This document shows, one piece after another, positions 10,601-22,600 of a stretch of 64,000 bases of DNA. Source of the stretch: Chelydra serpentina (lineage: Eukaryota; Chordata; Testudines; Chelydridae). Made by a program: the position numbers and the translations under genes. The DNA lies in assembly GCA_037349315.1 (NCBI GenBank), contig JBAIAC010000059.1:23964501-24028500 (forward strand), read 5' to 3'. The notes beneath the pieces were generated by a model. That model ran no database searches. It was not told the origin of the DNA and was given only the letters and a program-made list of their open reading frames with translations. The number at the start of each line of letters is the position of its first letter. The first letter of the stretch is position 1.

Positions 10601-13600
10601 CAGTTTCATGAGCTTTCATGACCCACTATGCAATTTCTATACCCAGATGTGTTTGCCGACCACTGACCTAGACACATCTATGCCAGGAGTTAGATTGACC
10701 TAACTGTGTCACACAGGCATGAAAATGTTCACATCCCTGAGCTATGTCGCTAGGTTGATCTAATCTTTAAGTGTAGGCCAGGCCTTACATACTTTTAAAA
10801 CTTGTGCTGTTTGGCACAAAGCATTTCCTAGGGATTAATGATGACTTGCTATTAATCCGTGTTGCCAACTCCACATAGGAGGAAGTGACTAGACAAACCC
10901 TGAGGAGGGGGGACCGAAGACTGAGCCCACCTGAGCCCCACTACCCCAGTGGGGGAAGCTGAAGCCCAAGAGCTTCAGCCGCAGGCAGGGGGCCTGTAAC
11001 CTGAGCCCCACTACCCAGGGCTGAAGCTCTCTGGCTTTGGCTTCAGTCCCAGGTGGTGGGGCTTGGGCTTTGGCCCCAGGCTCCAACAAGCCTAAGCCTG
11101 CCGTGGCAACCCCATTAAAACGGGGTCATGACCCACTTTCGGGTCCCAACCCACAGTTTGAGAACCGCTGCTCTAGATTTACCCCTTTGTGTATAGTGTT
11201 TTTCTAGTTATAGGTTTACAGAGCTGGTGCTATGTTAAGATTGTTTCTAACTTGAGTTAATATTGTAACTAATCCTGCAATATAATCATCAAACTCTTCT
11301 TTGTATATTTAGATTTGAAGGTCATATAGAGATCTGTCCTCCAGGCATGAGCCATTCAACATATTCAGTCAACAAAAGTGTTTTAGAAGCCATAAAAGCA
11401 AGACTTGCATCCTTCCATGAGCTACTACTTGAGCCCCCGAAAGTAAGTGGAATCTGTAACTCTACCAAATGAAAATGGAGGCAGGACAGGCTGTCATTTA
11501 GTGATAAAGGTTGAAAAAATAATAGTTTTTCTTCAAGTGCTTGCTTATGTCCATTCCACGTTAGGTGTGTGTGTGTGCACCGCATGCACCGTCGCCAGAG
11601 GTTTTTTTTTTCCTTAGTGGTATCCATCGGACTGGCTCTAGTGCCCTCTGGTGCTCATGGACCACTATAAAGGGCCCAGTCCCCCGCACCATCTCAGTTT
11701 CGTCTTAACGCCCATGATGGTCAGTGGAACACCTTCTCTTGTTTCAGCAAGGCATTCATTCAGTGGTTTTTCTGTTATTCTCTAGTTTAGTTATCTTCTG
11801 TGTTAATTTCTAGTAGTAGTGTAGATAATATTACTGTATATAGTGAGACACCCCCCTCTCTTAGTGTAGAGGTGCTTCTTTTGCCCCTGGGGCTGGGCAT
11901 GCCCCAGGGGCAAAGTCTCTGGGCTCCAACCCTGCGCCTCCTGCAGCAAGCATGTGCTGGTGGGCAACCCCACACTCTGAAATGTCTGAAAGAAGCTCAC
12001 ATATAAGAGTGTTGCCAAATCTGCCGCGACTTCAAGTCTTGTACAAAAAGGGACAGGGAGGCTAGACTAAGAGCTGTCCTAATGGAAGCCACACTTAGAC
12101 CTGCATCAGAACCAAGCCGGTTGAACTCAGCGCCTCGGCTTCAATGTAAAGCACCCTCTGGCACTACGTGTTTCTCAGCACCATTCCTCCTGTCCAGTAC
12201 TGAGAAAGAAGTACAAGAAACTGGTCCGAGAGGACACCTCCCAGTACCGAGGAAGGGCAAACCACGTCGGATCACTCCTCCACCTGTTCTGCTTGCAGCA
12301 CCATCGACTCCACCCTGCTCGCAAGTGTCGTTGAGTCTGGTGCGGGGCCATCTGCCAATGCCTGGGGGACATCATGGAGCCAGTGGGCAACTTTGAGACT
12401 TTTGCAGTGGCCAGGAACCTGATGACACTCCTGGTTCTGCTGACCCTGATGGGACAACTATCGGCTCTGATGAGCGTGTCTTAACAGAATGGAGCATGTT
12501 GCCCTGAGCTCATATCCAGCACCTCGCCCTTCGGTACTGACCAGAGGAAAACTGGCCCTTCTGTCATCTGCAAAGATGTCTCTGCTATGGCACCGGTCGA
12601 CGGAAATGAAGGGTACTGCTCCCCCATGGTCTCCTGAAAAGTCCTCTTCCTCAGAGTTGGAAGTGGAGTCCTGTGCAGAGCCAAAGTGCCACGGCCAACA
12701 TCTGTCCTACATCCCGTTGGATCTTGGTGTCTTCAAGGCAGCACTGATACCTGTCCCTGATTCCCGACCAAGAAGCCGAAGAGAACCACGAGGGGAAGAT
12801 CCCCCACTTCCTGTAAGGGAAAGGACAGGGCCAGAGGAGAGCCAAGACCTGTGTCGGGCGACTTGACACCTCCATCACAGGAGTCGGGCCCCAGCTCAAG
12901 TTGAGCTGTCCAGCCCATCCCGCACTGTCCCTGCCACTCCGAGTGACGAGGGCCTCCGTTATCTAGAAGTCCCATCAACACTGGCGGCCCTGCAGACAGC
13001 GCAGGAGATCCTGACGCTACCGGTGCTGCCCACACTGGCTCTGGCGGTATCCTGGTCAAAGGGTAAACCCGCCTTGGGGCCTTACTGTGTGTCCCCACCT
13101 TAGCCATCACATCAGGGAGGCAGGCTCAATGAAGCCCTCTTGGGTCTCCGCGCCCTTGGCACCAACACGCACTCCCCGGCAAGAGCATTGCGACCAGCTG
13201 TTCGTGTCTCCAAGGCCTCGGCACTGGTCCCGCAAACAGTCATATGAACATGGCCACCAGTAACTGACGCCCGTCGCTGACACGTGGATCCCCATGGTCG
13301 GGGAAATCCTCCCGACAACCCGCCCACTCCTGGTCCAGGTCTCGGTACCGATCGAGCAGCATGAGGCGTAGATTGCTGGTCTACTGACACCAATCCGCTG
13401 AACACCAATGGTCCCCGAGTTCCCGCATGAGGGACTGGTTTCAGTCAGGTTGACGAGGTGTAGCGGCCAGCATTTCGTGGAGAAGGAATGCTGATCCGCT
13501 TGATAATGGTTGCCTGGCAGCGACCACTCTGCCTCTGGCTCCAGAACTGAGCAGGAGTCCTTGACAGCGGGACAAGCCCCGTCACCGGTGGTACCATCCA

Positions 13601-16600
13601 CATCATCAGGAGGGCAACCGACCCTGTGGCCCCAAAGCCAGTGGCTGCTGGCTGCCTGGTATCCCTGGAACCTGTGGGGGTTTCCCCAGCCCTCGCAGAC
13701 AGTCCGCTTGGTGGCAAGGGCCTCATATAGGCCATCGGCCTCCACATCCTGCCCTCCCTGAGAGGTAGAGGCCCCGGAAGGCAGGACATGCCAGGCCCAT
13801 GAGCAGACGGGAACAGTCTGCTGGACCACCCGGGGACGTGGTGGCTCCCACGGCACCAGATTTGTCCTCGTCACCTGATGAAGCCATCATGGGTTCCCCC
13901 TCACCCAGTTCCACAAGATGATGCTAAGGCTCATCAGGAGATTTTGAAGAGGGTCACCTCCAACCTGGGGCTCCAGGTGGAGGAGCTAGAGGAGCCCTCA
14001 GACTCTATTTGACATCCTCTGCTCCACAGCACCTGCTAGGGTGGCTTTGCCCCTACATGAAGGGGTATCAAAAATTATTAATGCCCTATGGCAAACCCCC
14101 TTCTCCCTGCTCCCCATTTCAAAAAGGGACTGAATGTAAATACTTTGTGTCAGCTAAAGGCCACGAGTATCTCTACACTCACCTGGCTCAAAACTCTGTT
14201 GTAGTTGAGGCGGTTAATCAAAGGGAGAGGCAGGGACAACCTGGGTCCACACCTGAAAATAGAGACTGGATCTGTTTGGGCAAAAAGTTTGTCTTCCACC
14301 TTCCAATTGAGGGTGACCAATCACCAAGCCTTTTCCTGCCGCTACAATTACAACTTGTGGCAGGCCATGGCCAAAGTGTGAAGTTTTGCTTCCTGAAGGG
14401 TCCAGGAATGAATTCTGGGTGATCCTCGAGGAGGGCACGGCTGTGGCCAGGGTGGCCCTCCAGGCAGCTTCAGATGTGGCGGACTCTGCTGCTTGTACCA
14501 TGGCCTCTGCCATCTCCATGTGATGGGCATCCTGGCTGCTGTTCTCTGGCCTGTTGACAGGGGCTCAGCAGTAAATGCAGGACCTCCCCTTCGACAGCCA
14601 GGCCTTGTTTGCAGAACAGATGGACAGTAAGCTGCATGAGCCAAAGGGCTCCTGCCCCACCCTGAAAACTCTAGGGCTGTACGTCCTTGGTCCAGCCCGT
14701 AAGTGGTTCAAACCACACCCAGATCAGGGCCAAGGGAGCCAACCCTGGCAGGAGCCGCCCCCCCCCCCCCCCCAAAAGAGCAGGGGCTACAAATGCCACC
14801 CAAGCCACCCACTTTCGCCCAATCGGGCTCGACTTGCAATAAGGGAAGCAAGCGGGCATTTTGAGGGTGCGCCCGAGGGCGCCCTACCAGACTATACCCC
14901 GGATCTATCTTCCCTGCATTTCTCCAGCCACCTTCCTTTTTTCCTGCTGGCGTGGACCACCATAACTTCGGACTGCTGGGTCCTCAGTACAGTGGCACAG
15001 GGTTATACTTCCAGTTTCTATCCCCCATCCCCCCCTTCTTCCCCATCCCTCTTCAGGGACCCCTCTCACAAGAATCTCCTCATGCAGGAGGTAGAAGGGT
15101 TGCCGCAGCTGGGTGCGGTGGAAGAGGTTCCTCACGAGTACAGAAACAAGGGGTTCTATTCCCGGTACTACTTAATCCCAAAGGCCAAGGGCGGTCTATG
15201 GCCCATCCTGGACCTGCGAGACCTCAACAAATACCTAAAGAAGTTGAAGTTCCACATGGTCTCCTTGGCCTCCATCATCCCCCTCCCTGGATCCGGGAGA
15301 CTGGCATGCCGCCCTCGACTTGAAGGACCTATATTTTCATATAGCAATCTTCCAAGCACACAGGCACTTCCTACACTTCACAGTGGGATCGGACCACTAC
15401 CAGTTTGCGGTCCTCCCTTTCGGCAGCACCAAGGGTGTTTACCAAGTGCATGTCGGTAGTAACGACTTACCTCAGGTGTCGGGGTATCCAGATCTACCTG
15501 TACCTCGACCACTGGCTGATCAAAGGTTGATCCAGGTCCCAAGTCTATAGGGATGTTGCGGTGCTGCAGGCCACATGCTGGTAAACAACAAAAAGTCGAC
15601 GTTTGTTCCAGTGCAGAGGATGGAGTTCGTTGGAGCGGTGCTCGACTCCACCTGCGCCAGAGCGTTTCTGCCACAGGAAAGGTTCCAAGCGTTGGTGGCC
15701 CTCATCACTGGAGTCTCTGCTTCTCTCTGACCACGGCCAGGGTTTGCCTGTGCCTGCTGGACATATGGCAGCATGTATGTATGTCCTCCGCCATGCCAGG
15801 CTCCGGATGCGGTCCTTACAGCGGTGGCTAGCAATGGTCTATTCCCAGTATAGAGATCACCTGGAAAATGTCATTACCGTCCCCCCGGCAATACTTACCT
15901 TGCTGCAATGGTGGACCAACCCCAGGGCATTCCTGGATGGATTTTCATTCAACAGCCCTTATCACTCCATTGAGCTGATATCGGACGCTTCGGACCTAGG
16001 CTGGGGAGCGCATCTCGGCAACCTCCAGACCCAGGGCATGTGGTCCCCAGCGGAAATTATGTTGCACATAAACATCAAGGAACTCAGAAGCTGTATGGTT
16101 GGCCTGCGAAGTCTTTCTGCCGCACCTGGCAGGAAAGGTGGTGAGAGTGTTGATGGACAATACGCCCTTGATGTTCTACATCAACAGGCAATGGGGAGCA
16201 TGCTCATCTGCTCTCTGTCAAGAGGCCCTCCGACTGTGGCATTTCTGCATTGAGCACACAATCCATCTGGAGGCCTGCCACTTCCCCGGTGTCAGGAACT
16301 CACTGGCAGATTGCCTCAGCAGATCCTTTTTCTCTCACCACGAGTGGTCGCTCCATCCGGAGGTAGCCCAGACGCTCTTCCAGAGGTGGGGAACTCCCCA
16401 AGTGGACCTGTTCGCCACCATCACTTCTGTTCCCTGCAGGGTCTGGGTGAGGACTCCCTCTCTGACTCCTTCCTCCTGTCATGGTCAGGGGGTCTGATGT
16501 AGCGTTCTTGCCAATCCCGCTCACCAGCAGAGCCCTGCAAAGATCAAGAGGGAGAAGGCCCAGATCGATTGTCCCAGCGTGGCCGTGCCAACATTAGTTC

Positions 16601-19600
16601 GGCACGCTGATGGACCTGACGGTGACCACTCCCTGGCCCCTTCCCGACTGACCGGATCTGCTCTCACAGGATCACGGGTGTCTCCTACACCCCAACCTCC
16701 CCCCCCCCCCCCCCCCCACCTCACGGCGAGGATGCTGCATGGTTGACCTTGGAAGAGCGGGCCTGCTCTAACGAGGTCCAGCAAATCCTGGAGAGCAGGA
16801 AGCTTTCCACTAGAGCGACCTACCTGGCCAAGTGGATGAGGTTCTCCCACTGGGCGTCTGAGCGTAACATTTTCCCAACTCGATCCTCCGTACAATCTAT
16901 CTTGGATTACCAGCTTCATCTTAAGAACTAGGGGCTGGCCCTCTCTTCCATCAGAGTACAACTTGCAGCTATCTCTGCTTTCCACCCGCTGATCCAGTGT
17001 CAGACAGGTGTTCTCGCACAACATGTTGGCTCGATTCCTGAGAGGCCTCGAGAGACTCTTCCCACCGGCCCGAACCCCTATCAGACAGTGGTACGTTAAC
17101 TTGGTTCTTTCTAGGATTACTGACCCGCCCTTTGAGCTTATGGGCTCCTGCTCCCTTTCCTACCTGTCATGGAAGGTCGCTTTCCTTGTGGCCATATCAC
17201 ATCCGCAAGACGAGTGTCGGAGCTTAAAGCCCTGACATCGGAGCTGCCGTATAGGGTGTTCCACAAGGACAAAGTTCAACTGCAACCCCATCTGGCCTTT
17301 CTGCCGAAGGTGGTGTCTTCCTTCCATGTTAGGACATCTTCCTCATGGGGTTTCTCCCAAGCTGCACACCACTAATGAGGAAAAGAAGCTGCATGCCCTG
17401 GATATCAGACGTGCCCTGACGTTTTACCTGGAGCGTACCAAGCCCTTCCGCAGGTTGACCCAGCTCTTCACCGCGACAGTGGACAGGATGAAGGGCCTTC
17501 TGGTGTCCTCGCAGAGGATTTCCAACTGAATCACCGCCGATTGTGGGGGCCCACTTGACCAAAGCTCAGGCGTCCACGATGGCCTTCCTGGCGCACGTCC
17601 CCATTCAGGGCATTTGCAGAGCTGCAACATGGTCTTCAGTTCACACGTTCACAGCACACTACGCCATCACCCAGCAGGCCAAAGATGACGCTGGGTTCGG
17701 CAGAGCTATGTTGCAATCTCCGTCCGTGATCTCCTACCCTCTTCCAGGGGTACTGCTTGGGAGTCACCTAATATGGAATGGACATGAGCAAGCATTTGAA
17801 GAAAATACAGTTGCCTTTTCCATAACTGGTGTTCTTTGAGATTTTTTGTTCACGTCCATTCCATAACCCTCCCTCCTTCCCCACTGTCGGAGTTCCCGGC
17901 AATAAGGAACTGAGGGTGGCTGGTGCTGGTGGTGCCCCTTATACCGCGGCATGTGCGCACCACTCCAGGGGCGCCAGAGCCAGTACCCTACGGATACCAC
18001 TGAGGGGAAAAACTTCCGGCACTGGTGCATGTGGCAAGAACACACACCTAATACGGAATGGACATGAACAACACATCTCAAAAAACAGTTACGGAAAAGG
18101 TAACTGTCTTTTCCTCAGTCTCCCTGGCCTCCAGTATTCCCTCCCTGGATCCTGTGGTAGTCCAACCTCTTGTCATCTTGACCGTCCATTCGACAAGGGC
18201 TCAGGCTTAATCAGCATGTTTCTGGCCCATGTCCTGGTCCAAGACCGCTGCAGATCAGAGACCTGGTCGTCCGTTCATACCTTCTCCACCCACTACGCTA
18301 TCACCCAGCAGGCCAGAGATTATGCCAAGTTTGGCAGAGCAGTGTTGCAATTCGCATGTCCATGAACTCCGAGCCCATCCCCTTGGGTACCGCTTGTCAC
18401 CTAACGTGAAATGGACATGAGCAAGCACTCGAAGAAGAAAAAACTATTACTAACTTTTCTGTAACTCTTGTTCTTCAAGATGTGTTCCTCATGTCTGTTC
18501 CACAACCCCCTGCCACTCTATTGGAGTTAGCTGGCAAGAAGGAACTGAGAGGGTGTGGGACTGTCCAGGCTCCTTTATAGTGGCACATGAGCTCACGCCA
18601 CCAGAGGGTGCTAGTTGCCTTGACAGATACCACTGAAGGAAAAATCTTCAGCAACGATGAGCGTGGCATGCGCACACCTAATGTGGAATGGACGTGAGCC
18701 ACGCATCTTGAAGAACAGTGGTTACAGAAAGGTTAGTTACTGTTTTTATTCAGAAACCAGTTTAATGAAAGCGAAAAAGTACATTTTAGTCTGTTTAACG
18801 CACAGTCCATAAGCCTTTTTCTGAGCTGCTTATAGTTTGGCTATTCATTATTGATATGGTGATCAAATACCCCTGTAATGTGTTGGTATTCATATTTTCA
18901 ACTGTTTGACTTTGTTTAATTGAGCAAAATAGAGAAAAAGCAATTGCACTAAAATGCAACAAAATATCCTTTCCTTTCTTTGGAAAGGAGCATGCTTTGG
19001 TATGACATACCAAAATAAAGCAGAAATAAATAGTCCAGAAGAAGGATGTATCATGGGGGGGCGTGACAAAGCTTCCATATACACTGTGGAAAAGATTGGG
19101 AAAGCTCACTTTAGAGATGCGCATAAGAGGATATGAGGTCTATAAAAAGACACAGGAGAGAAGGTAGATCAGTTGTAGATCACCAGGGACATCTGGTGAA
19201 ATTGAAAGGATATAGATATAAAAATATAAAACGCACTTTTAAAAGGAAACGTGCAGAACTAATTGTTCTAAGATATAATTGTGGTCAAGAGTGTAGAATT
19301 TGAAGGATAATGAGAATATCCGTATTTGTAGTAGGTAGATAGGATGCTTTCTTCAGAAAGGATATAAAAATCTCCATTCAGGGCACAACTGAACCACTGA
19401 AAAGATGGGGACACTTCTTCCTAATCCCTGTTTGCTGTTTATTGCATAACTGTCCACTTTGAGCTTTTTTGCCTTCCTTGGAAGCAGCTGGTATTGACCA
19501 CTGTCAGACAGGATATTGGAGTACACAAACCACTGGTTTGATCTGGTATCAAAATTCCTGTGCAAGTATGCTGGCATTTATATAGCAGCAGTAGGGACCA

Positions 19601-22600
19601 TTAGGCTTTTACAACATTCTCTTCACTAAAGCAAACATAATTATTCTGAAGTCTGCAGCTAAGGTTTATTTCTCTCTTCTGACTTAAGAAAATTTACCAC
19701 AATAATTACTAATTTTCTTGCCTGGATAAATACAAAAACTGCTTCACTAGACACACTGGACCTGAATAGTTAGAGCTTGATAAAGTGTGTCCTAAATCAC
19801 AGTTCCCACCAGCAAATGTCTGTCGTGGGAATGAATGCAGCTCCTTTAGGTGTCCGTAACGCCACTTAGTTTGTATACTCCATATCTTTTTATTTCCCCT
19901 AGCCTAATTATCTTCTCATTGTTCCCAGTCCATAGTGCTAGAAAATAAGTGTTAACGTATGGGACTAAAACTTGCTGTCCAACAACATAACGTCATGCTA
20001 CTGCTGCCAAACTAGCCCTACAAGATTCTTACCACATTTTCTGTTTGTGGATAAATAACACTGAGTTGGTTTGAAAGAAATGTGTACTTTAAAAATTTTT
20101 TTTCCCATGGACTCTTTTTTTGTCTAGAAAAGTGTTATGAAGACAACATGGGGCGTATTGGATCCACCTGTGGGAAACACTCGCTTAAATGTGATTAGGT
20201 TGATATCCAGCCTTCTACAGACTAACACAAACAATGTGAACTTGGAACTTATGGAGTTGAACAGCATAGGAGTTATATTGGTAAGAATAATTTACTTACA
20301 CTCTTAAGAGCCCCTAGTACCCTCCTCATTGCCATCTAATTTCTGTGATTTTATAACAAAGTCCTGTTAAGATATCACAATGTCTGTTCATTTTGTCAGT
20401 GCAGATTGTGCCATAGAGTGTTTTACAGTGAGCCATGCGATGAGGCTTTCACCACTTTCCTTGTGAGACTTTTCCACCATCTGGATTTTGTTAAACTCTC
20501 TTCCCGATGGTAAACCGAAAATTTTCCTCAGCTCTGCTTAATCTTTTACTCTTTAGACCTCTATACAGTACATGGCTTTTCTTGCTCCTTGGTGTTTACA
20601 CTCTACAACCGGATCTAGATTGCTACCTTATCTTTACCATCTCCCCACCCTCAAATTCTTTCAGCCAACCTATGTAAATTTACTTTGCTTTTATTCTTTC
20701 TTCCTGAGTCATTCCGTCCTGACCGTAATTTTTTTGTTTTTAATTCCTTTTAAATGTGTCAACTGTATATAGTGCATTAAGTACAGTCCCATCAGTGACC
20801 TAAAGGACTGGTTATCTCCCTGGTCTGAAGAGGTACCTCTCTGTATGCTGCCAAACCTGTGGTTGTTTCGCCACTGTATTGCACTTGAAAACCTGTATCT
20901 AGTTGATGAGCTTCTTGCTACATAGATTCTCCCACTGAATGTGTGTTTTTTTGCCCTAATGTTCTAGCATGCATTTTTCCCAGGTTGACTTTTATTTCCT
21001 AGTTATTCTTCAACCTTTTTATTAGTTGCCATTATTTCTGTCCTCCGTGGCTTTGCATACACCTTCGTTGTATATACTTAATTTGGTATGCTGTTTGTAT
21101 AATACGTTGTATTAGTGTAGGATGTAAAATAAAACTAGGCCATATAAATGTTCTTCATATTCTGCAGTGGATGCAATTTTAAAATAATTTTACCGCAATG
21201 CAAACTTTACTGTGGTATTCCCTATACTTGGAATGGGAAATACCATAAATCTCATGGTAGGCTTAATTACTGTGAGTAGTAACCATCCAGTTTTAATAGC
21301 GCCTTCTTAAGGAAGAGTGTTGCTATTTCCTAAAGACATTTTGAACGATACATTATGTCACTGTTTAGGGCAACTGCACCTGTATTCACTCTCCATGATC
21401 CCTTGAGTGCACCCACTCTAGACTTCCTCAGCAGTCATATCTCTTAAGCAGAGACCCAGGTCTCCACTCCCTCCTGATTAGGGTTTTTCCAGGCTGCACA
21501 GTCCCCTTCTTACACTGTGTGATATTCCCGGCAAGCAGCATCTGCACTTTGCTTTCTCTTCAAATGATATAAACAGCTAATTGCCCACACAACCCTATCT
21601 AAGCAAGCACACTTATTCTTAAGGTGAAAGTATTACAGAAAAAAATATTAAAAACAATACAACCCTACAAGCATGCTAATAAGCTTACCAGAGATCACCC
21701 CACTAACCTCTGGCTTGGATAGGTGTCAGTTCTTGAAAACCCACGACTGAGTTTTCCCCATGGTTACAAGATCAGAACTGTCTCAGATTCAGAACCCCGA
21801 TTAATAGTTCGGTCTTTCCTTTATTCAGCTTGTGTCTTTGATCTTCAGGTTCCAGGAACAGGTAATCAACAGTGATCGTCTCTTCAGGGGGTAGCTTCAA
21901 AAGTCTGGGTTTTTGCGTAACTGGATGTGGGAAATTTATATTCACCTCCCCCTAGAGATTCCCAGGAGAACCACTTAACACTATGTTCTAAAAGTCCATT
22001 CTTATCTGGCACATTGTTTAATAGTCATTGGAAGTTCATAACACTTCCCAGGGTTCACGTAACACTCTCTTCCCCTTTTCCCCCTGCCCCAGGCTATAAA
22101 CATGGCCCACAATAATACATATTGGGGAGACTACAATGGGTCATATTGGAAGGTGAACTGTTAGGCTGGAGGGAGGTTACCAGTGGAGTTCCTCAGGTAT
22201 CTGTCTTGGGACCAATCTTATTTAACATTTGTATTAATGACCTTGGCACAAAAAGTGGGAGTGTGCTAATAAAATTTGCAGATGACACAAAGTTGGGAGG
22301 TATTGCCAGTACAGAGGAGGACCGGAATGTCCTACAAGAAGCTCTGTGTTTCCTTAAAAACTGGAGTAATAAGAAATGGGATGAAATTTAATAGTGCAAA
22401 GTGCAAGATCATGCACTTAAGGACTAACAAAGAACAGTTTTTGCTTTAAGCTGGGGACTTGTCAGTTGAAGCGGCAGAGGAGAAAAACCTGGATGTATAG
22501 GTTGATCACAGGATAAGGCTGGTAAGCCTAATTAGTTGAAACTGTAGTACAGAACAGAATTATCAGTCACCTAGATTAATATGATTTTGTTGGGGGAAGA

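Larger units (their letters stand above)
11520..18106 (+). mobile_element. DIRS-like retrotransposon, copy B, near full length
   Basis: The order matches DIRS elements: left terminal repeat (11520 to about 11760), gag remnant (11880-14570), RT and RNase H with a methyltransferase-like segment (14580-16735), tyrosine recombinase (16740-17735), internal complementary region (17765-17867) and right inverted repeat (about 17868-18106). The outer 60 bp of the right end (18045-18106) are inverted relative to the left terminus. All genes carry stops and frameshifts. At 6.6 kb it has near the expected full length. It sits 77 bp after the exon-4 donor, in the same direction as PPP6R3. Confidence 0.85.

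Noticed and set aside
13107..13874. Open frame of 255 codons on the minus strand
   Set aside because: It is antisense to the DIRS copy B gag region and shows no domain. The plus-strand gag blocks explain the sequence.
17765..18742. A repeated ~40-bp motif that could be read as a CRISPR-like array
   Set aside because: Copies alternate in orientation, spacing is irregular, and all are explained by DIRS termini and complementary regions in a vertebrate genome.
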